Below the pieces are notes generated by a model that had not been told where the DNA came from, made no database searches, and saw only the letters and a list, made by a program, of their open reading frames with translations. Made by a program: the position numbers and the translations under genes. Below, in pieces: positions 14,144-14,466 of a stretch of DNA of 14,466 bases. Within the stretch, counting starts at the first letter, position 1. Every line of letters starts with the position of its first letter. Source of the stretch: DASUFH01 sp036274645 (GTDB lineage: Bacteria > Acidobacteriota > Terriglobia > 20CM-2-55-15); contig DASUFH010000129.1 in the NCBI GenBank assembly GCA_036274645.1, positions 1-14,466 on the forward strand, in the 5' to 3' direction.

Positions 14144-14264
14144 CCAATGTCCATTGCCTGTTATCGATTGTGAAATGGACCTCTTCATTGTTCGTTGGCC
14201 GGTTTTACGGAGCAAACGATGAAAGAGGTACATTTCACAATCGCTAACAGGCAATGGGCATTGG
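14144..14264. repeat. Long imperfect inverted repeat, 121 bp (MITE-like hairpin)
   Basis: The arms at 14144-14189 and 14219-14264 pair almost completely: CCAATGTCCATTGCCTGTTA on the left against CCAATGCCCATTGCCTGTTA from the right strand, continuing through CGATTGTGAAATG and ACCTCT. About three substitutions and one indel break the match. The loop is about 29 nt. It is unrelated to the neighbouring GGGCGGTC element. No coding frame is present. Confidence 0.85.
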
Positions 14265-14466
14265 ACAACCTGGGCGCCAATCCGGAACATTGTGGGCGGT
14301 CATAGAAGCCGTGAATGAATTGGGAAATTGAATCGCCGAACAAGACCCAGCCTTGGGCAGATACGAGGCGGATGGATGATTCAGTCCGATCGGACCGAAC
14401 GGCACGGAAAGCGTGGAATCGGTTGTGGCGGCAAAAACGGTTAGATTTTGGGGTGTTTGAGAGTTT
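14265..14466. other. Non-coding tail of the window
   Basis: No gene is seen. The stretch holds a GGGCGGTCATAGA scrap of the dispersed element near 14293 and a 12-bp palindrome GTCCGATCGGAC at 14384-14395. Confidence 0.5.

Noticed and set aside
14384..14395. Palindrome GTCCGATCGGAC
   Set aside because: A single 12-bp palindrome without a nearby gene is too little to call a site.

Overview
The window reads as a GC-rich chromosomal stretch from a free-living heterotrophic bacterium, most likely an Acidobacteriota member or close relative. The hints are a glycine-rich protein with repeated carboxypeptidase-regulatory-like modules, a betaine-lipid locus, NhaA with a long structured leader, and many intergenic palindromes. 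The taxonomic call is inference only. No rRNA, tRNA, CRISPR array, transposase or phage gene was seen.

Left part (1-5496, all + strand): the 3' end of a glycine-rich surface or secreted protein; a perfect 32-bp inverted repeat; then a cupin protein, a WYL-domain regulator and a cystathionine beta-synthase with a C-terminal CBS pair, closely spaced and possibly co-transcribed. An FtsX/MacB-type ABC permease without an adjacent ATPase follows.

Middle (5526-10446): a minus-strand helical protein resembling a Dps that has lost its iron ligands; a two-component pair (histidine kinase and NarL/FixJ response regulator overlapping by 25 nt); then a betaine-lipid (DGTS) locus. That locus holds btaA, btaB and the C-terminal half of a 2-oxoglutarate/Fe(II) oxygenase-like domain. 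btaA carries one -1 frameshift. The segment after btaB needs three more single-base restorations to read through. No other gene here shows frame damage, so the locus looks decayed or locally mis-sequenced.

Right part (10461-14466): a secreted metallophosphoesterase and an 82-residue helix-turn-helix protein (both minus strand), then nhaA (+) behind a leader of about 230 nt with several strong stems. In Acidobacteriota such leaders are where the nhaA-I motif (a lithium riboswitch class) has been described. The last 480 bases hold no gene, only two palindromic elements.

A dispersed palindromic element of about 106-114 bp occurs at least four times, plus a fragment at 1139. Its ends are GGGCGGTC-loop-GACCGCCC hairpins whose stems are kept while the loops vary. 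All copies lie between genes. Two other long palindromes (1037-1133 and 14144-14264) do not belong to this family.
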